A stretch of 8,851 bases of DNA from VGBK01 sp964548475 (lineage in GTDB: Bacteria; Actinomycetota; Acidimicrobiia; Spongiisociales; UBA11373): positions 1 through 8,851 of the forward strand of contig CAZJRF010000084.1 in NCBI GenBank assembly GCA_964548475.1. Reading direction: 5' to 3'. The position numbers were made by a program, and so were the translations under genes. The notes beneath the pieces are model-generated. The model was not told the origin of the DNA, did no database searches, and saw only the letters and a list, made by a program, of their open reading frames with translations. Positions 6,343 through 8,851 of the stretch are shown here, piece after piece (position 1 is the stretch's first letter; each line of letters opens with the position of its first letter).

Positions 6343-7631
6343 ACTGGTGGGCCCTGCTCTGGATGGTGGTGCTGCTGGCAGCCAACGGCTTCTTCGTGGC
6401 GGCCGAGTACGCGGTCGTAACCGCTCGCCGCAACATGCTGGAGCAGCAGCCGGGCCGGGCCGCCCGGACGGCCGTGAGGCTCAGCCGCAAGCTGACCCTG
6501 AGCCTGACGGCTGCTCAGCTGGGGATCACCATGGCGTCGCTGTTGCTGGGTTATGTGGCGGAGCCGGCGGTGGCCGCCATCCTCGAGCGCGGCCTGGGCT
6601 TCCTGCGAATGCCCGAGGCAGTCCTGCACCCGATCGCCCTGAGTATCGCCCTGATGATTGTGGTGTTCCTGCATATGGTGATCGGTGAGATGGCGCCCAA
6701 GAACATTGCCATCACCGCTCCCGAACAGGTGGCCCTGGTCATAGCGCTCCCCTTCCGGGGTTTCCTGCTGACGTTCCGGCCCGTGATCGTGCTGCTCAAC
6801 GGGCTGGCCAACGGAGTCGTTCGGCTGCTGCGGGTGCAGACGCCGGAGGCCCTGGAGGTAGGTCATTCGGCAGAGGAGCTGGGGGTGCTCATCGCCGAGG
6901 GCCGGCGGGAGGGAGTGATCGGCGATTTCGCCCATCGGCTGCTGACGGGAGCCATCGTGTTCGGCGACCGGGCGGCCTCGGAGCTCATGGTGCCCCGGGC
7001 CGACACGGAGGCCGTCCGCTCCGGGGCCACTGTGGCGGAGATCGAAGAGGTGATGCTGCGCTCCGGGCACTCCCGTATCCCCGTCCACACCGGCGACCTG
7101 GACGACGTGCTGGGTTTTGTGCATGCCAAGGACCTGCTGGTGCTGGGAGATGAAGCCCGTGCCCGGCCGCCCGATCCCTCGCTGATCCGGCCCCTCCTGG
7201 TGGTGGGGGAGACCGCGCCGGTGCAGTCGGTGCTGGCGGAGATGCGCCGCACCCGCAATCCCCTGGCCCTGGTAGTGGACGAGTACGGCGGAACGGCGGG
7301 GATCATCGCTCTGGAGGACATCGCCGAGGAACTGGTGGGGGAGATCTGGGATGAGTACGACCGTCAGCCTCGGTTGGTCCGCACGCTGGCCGACGGCACG
7401 CTGGTGGCGGCGGGAAGCGTGCATCCGGACCGGCTGGTTCCACTGGGGGTGATGCTGCCCCCCGGCGAGTACGAGACCCTGGGCGGCCTGGTCATGGCGC
7501 ACCTGGGCCGGGTGCCGCGCCCCGGCGACAGTGTGGAGGTGGACGGCTGGCGGATCCGCGTCTCCCGGATGGAGGGGCGGCGGATCCGGGAGGTCAGGAT
7601 CATCCGGACCCTGCCGGCTGCCGACGACTGA
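6339..7631 (+). CDS. CNNM/CorC-family transporter (DUF21 + CBS pair + CorC_HlyC), second paralogue
   Basis: 430 residues with the same architecture as the preceding gene, so the pair arose by duplication and may form a hetero-oligomer; that is inference. Seen: DUF21 domain about 1-200 with ANGFFVAAEYAVVTARR (15-31), GEMAPKNIAITAP (117-129) and helices between; CBS pair about 212-340 (ELMVPRADTEAV and HSRIPVHTGDLDDVLGFVHA, then VVDEYGGTAGIIALEDIAEE and LVGEIWDEYD); CorC_HlyC about 350-428 (LPPGEYETLGGLVMAHLGRV). Both CBS domains look intact and in the family could bind ATP-Mg. The ATG overlaps the previous stop as ATGA, and GGAGGG at 6327-6332 lies 6 bases upstream, so the genes are translationally coupled. 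Adjacent CNNM paralogues also occur in mycobacteria (Rv1841c/Rv1842c). A haemolysin label for this family is historical. Confidence 0.94.
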   Translation: MNWWALLWMVVLLAANGFFVAAEYAVVTARRNMLEQQPGRAARTAVRLSRKLTLSLTAAQLGITMASLLLGYVAEPAVAAILERGLGFLRMPEAVLHPIALSIALMIVVFLHMVIGEMAPKNIAITAPEQVALVIALPFRGFLLTFRPVIVLLNGLANGVVRLLRVQTPEALEVGHSAEELGVLIAEGRREGVIGDFAHRLLTGAIVFGDRAASELMVPRADTEAVRSGATVAEIEEVMLRSGHSRIPVHTGDLDDVLGFVHAKDLLVLGDEARARPPDPSLIRPLLVVGETAPVQSVLAEMRRTRNPLALVVDEYGGTAGIIALEDIAEELVGEIWDEYDRQPRLVRTLADGTLVAAGSVHPDRLVPLGVMLPPGEYETLGGLVMAHLGRVPRPGDSVEVDGWRIRVSRMEGRRIREVRIIRTLPAADD

Positions 7632-7653
7632 GCAGCCCGGCCGGGGTCAGTCG
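7625..7653. terminator. Symmetrical inverted repeat at the convergent CNNM/AMIN-like junction
   Basis: CGACTGA at 7625-7631 and TCAGTCG at 7647-7653 are perfect reverse complements, enclosing a second palindrome, CCCGGCCGGG, at 7636-7645. The outer arms include both stop codons, since both genes end in Asp-TGA. The transcript from either strand could fold into a GC-rich bulged stem. No T-run follows, but a bidirectional terminator without a U-tract is plausible for a high-GC actinobacterium. Confidence 0.45.
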
Positions 7654-8334
7654 CCGAGGTCCACGTAGAGGCGGGGCGGATCGGATAGGGCTCCCGCCAG
7701 GAAGGGCCGCTGGGCGGTGACCACTATGTCGAACACCCATTCCGCGCTGCCCCCGCCCATCCCCGAGTCCCGAACGGAGACGATGTTACCGATGCCCACC
7801 GGGTGGCTGCCCCCGGCGTCGAATATCCCCGCGTCGTAGGGGTCACCGTCGTTCATTGGGTAGAGGATCACCGTCAGGGTGATGGNNNNNNNNNNAGCCG
7901 ATCCAGTAGGAAGGGGTGCCGCCGGGGGAGAAGTCGAGGACCAATCGGGCATAACCAGGGTGGTCGGCGGCGCGAATGCCCACGAGGCGCCCCGTCGGGC
8001 TCCCCTGGACCGGGCCGGTCTTCTGGTCGAAGTCGCCGGCGAAGGGGGCAATCGTTGTGGTGGTGGCGGCAGTGGTCGTGGCGGCTTCTGTGGTGGTCGC
8101 AGCTTCTGTGGTGGTCGTCGGCGCGGTCGTGGTGATGGCCTCTGTGGTGGTGGCTTCCGTGGTGGTCGTCTGCAGGGCAGTGGTCTCGGTGGTGGATGCC
8201 GCCGCAGTGGTGGTTGTCCCGCCGCCGTTGCGGTCTATCAGGAGGATGATGATCACCGCCGCCAGCGCGACCAGGAGGCCGCCGAGCACGGCTACCAGGA
8301 TGCCGAAGCGGTCGTTACCGGAGCGGTCGGACAT
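7647..8334 (-). CDS. Membrane-anchored Thr-rich-linker protein with probable AMIN-like domain; interrupted by assembly gap
   Basis: An exported protein of unknown role. Seen from the ATG at 8334: short charged N-terminus, one membrane helix (about 11-33), a roughly 60-residue Thr/Ala/Glu linker (37-96), then a beta-rich globular domain. The domain begins TGRLVGIRAADHPGYARLVL (114-133), then DFSPGG, and after the gap continues ITLTVILYPM through AEWVFDIVVTAQRPFL to a terminal DPPRLYVDLGD. Pairing an R-L-V-L-D-F strand with a closing R-L-Y-V-D strand resembles AMIN-like domains of actinobacterial surface proteins, which in related AMIN domains target envelope glycans. AAGGAGG (complement of 8341-8347) precedes the ATG. 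The ten Ns shift the frame: the two halves lie in different frames, so the true gap length must be a multiple of 3. It is a single gene, not a pseudogene, in my reading. Confidence 0.75.
7886..7895. other. Assembly gap of ten N inside the AMIN-like gene
   Basis: Ten unresolved bases, probably a scaffolding placeholder. The coding frame on the two sides differs by one base, so ten is not the real length. The domain also appears to lack a stretch between the PSYWIG and ITLTVILYPM segments, suggesting more than a few residues are missing. Confidence 0.95.
8047..8226 (-). repeat. Low-complexity Thr-rich linker repeat
   Basis: About 60 codons of mainly Thr, Ala and Glu, with units such as TTTEAA. 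At DNA level the 16-mer GCTTCTGTGGTGGTCG (plus strand) occurs at 8084-8099 and 8102-8117, an 18-bp period equal to six residues. It probably works as an extended, perhaps O-glycosylated wall-spanning spacer between membrane helix and domain (inference). Such tracts vary in length by slippage and hinder short-read assembly. Confidence 0.8.
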
Positions 8335-8373
8335 CGGGACCCTCCTTGCACGGGTTGTGGCCCCGACGCTAGC

Positions 8374-8393
8374 CGTCGTCGCTTCAGACGACG
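8374..8393. terminator. Hairpin overlapping the clpB stop codon
   Basis: CGTCGTC at 8374-8380 and GACGACG at 8387-8393 are perfect reverse complements around a 6-base loop. On the minus strand the loop holds the clpB TGA and one arm encodes its last residues. No T-run follows on the minus strand. It could attenuate transcription or stabilise the 3' end of clpB mRNA before the AMIN-like gene, whose ATG is 49 bases downstream. Confidence 0.4.
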
Positions 8394-8851
8394 CGCTCTA
8401 CCCGCAGCCCTTCGTCGCCTGCCTCCACCCGGACCGTGTCGCCTTCTCCGAAGGCCCCTTTGAGCAGGCCCACGGCCAGGCGGTCGCCGATCTCCTGCTG
8501 GATGAGCCGCTTCAGGGGCCGGGCTCCATAGGAGGGGTCGTACCCGTGCTCGGCCAGCCACTCGGTAGCGGCCGGGGTGAGCTCGAGGCCCAGGCGACGG
8601 CCGGCCAGGCGGCGCCGCAGGTGCTCCACCTGGATATCGACGATGCGGCTGAGGTCGGTACGGGTGAGGCGGTGGAACACGATCACCTCGTCCACCCGGT
8701 TCAGGAACTCCGGCCGGAAGTGGCGGTGCACCACTTCGAGCACCCGGGCGCGGGCCGTCTCCTCAGGCAGGTCGGGGTCGATGAGCTCGGAGCCCAGGTT
8801 GGAGGTCATGATGAGAACCACGTTGGTGAGGTCCACGGTGCGCCCGTGCCC
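8384..8851 (-). CDS. clpB: ClpB ATP-dependent disaggregase, C-terminal 155 residues (5' part outside window)
   Basis: The end of the second AAA+ module of the Hsp100 chaperone ClpB, which works with DnaK to extract polypeptides from aggregates in the cytoplasm. Counting from the first visible residue: GHGRTVDLTNVVLIMTSNLG (1-20) with sensor-1 N18; HFRPEFLNRVDEVIVF (44-59) with the arginine finger R52; and the D2-small domain with EHGYDPSYGARPLKRLIQQE (101-120), which contains sensor-2 R111. The GRTVDLTN...TSNLGS wording and the lack of a ClpX- or ClpC-like ending favour ClpB; the ClpP-docking loop would lie upstream and cannot be checked. The C-terminus (VRVEAGDEGLRVERVV) is the typical short ClpB tail. 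In actinobacteria clpB is often controlled by HspR/HAIR, but its promoter is outside the window. Confidence 0.93.
   Translation of the reverse strand, partial: GHGRTVDLTNVVLIMTSNLGSELIDPDLPEETARARVLEVVHRHFRPEFLNRVDEVIVFHRLTRTDLSRIVDIQVEHLRRRLAGRRLGLELTPAATEWLAEHGYDPSYGARPLKRLIQQEIGDRLAVGLLKGAFGEGDTVRVEAGDEGLRVERVV

Noticed and set aside
5766..7502. 578-codon open frame on the minus strand
   Set aside because: It is antisense to both CNNM genes. Its His/Gln/Arg-rich sequence has no domain, as expected of a shadow frame in GC-rich coding DNA.
8047..8226. Short direct repeats that could suggest a CRISPR or satellite array
   Set aside because: The units are in-frame Thr/Glu/Ala codons with an 18-bp period and no unique spacers, so this is a coding low-complexity linker.
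7879..8463. Gly-rich plus-strand frame across the Thr-linker region
   Set aside because: It is the complement of the Thr-rich linker; the apparent Gly/Arg/Cys repeats are a translation artefact, and the minus strand has the Shine-Dalgarno, membrane helix and domain.

Overview
The window is about 68% GC with strongly G/C-ending codons. It carries a long acidic tail on Lgt, a Thr-rich secreted protein anchored by one membrane helix, and two tandem CorC/CNNM paralogues. Together these point to a high-GC actinobacterium, probably an uncultured lineage (Acidimicrobiia-like, by inference). A run of ten Ns at 7886-7895 shows that this is a scaffolded, probably metagenomic, assembly. No ribosomal RNA, tRNA, CRISPR array, insertion sequence or phage gene was seen.

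Layout, left to right. A truncated M20-family amidohydrolase (minus, 1-558) is divergent from a small CxxC carboxymuconolactone decarboxylase/AhpD-like protein (plus, 622-987). A possible 65-residue ORF (1022-1219) then leads almost directly into lgt (1223-2176), the prolipoprotein diacylglyceryl transferase. Convergent to lgt lies a GT4-like glycosyltransferase (minus, 2214-3266) whose composition is less GC-rich than its neighbours. An NfeD-SPFH operon follows on the minus strand (NfeD 4402-4839, then SPFH 3447-4376). Divergent from it, with a candidate promoter between them, are two overlapping CNNM/CorC-type membrane proteins (plus, about 5023-6342 and 6339-7631). Convergent to these is an anchored, Thr-linker protein with a probable AMIN-like domain, interrupted by the N gap (minus, 7647-8334). 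The last gene is the C-terminal end of clpB (minus, 8384-8851).

The common theme is the cell envelope: lipoprotein maturation (Lgt), glycosylation, membrane microdomain and membrane protein quality control (SPFH/NfeD), divalent-cation transport (CorC/CNNM) and an exported protein, beside a protein disaggregase. These are mostly housekeeping families and I see no convincing new defence or mobile system. The points most worth checking are: the first CNNM gene has no ATG/GTG/TTG start where its paralogue starts, only an ATC; the AMIN-like gene is out of frame across the N gap; the glycosyltransferase is compositionally odd and has a strong inverted repeat upstream; and a symmetrical inverted repeat contains both stop codons of a convergent gene pair.
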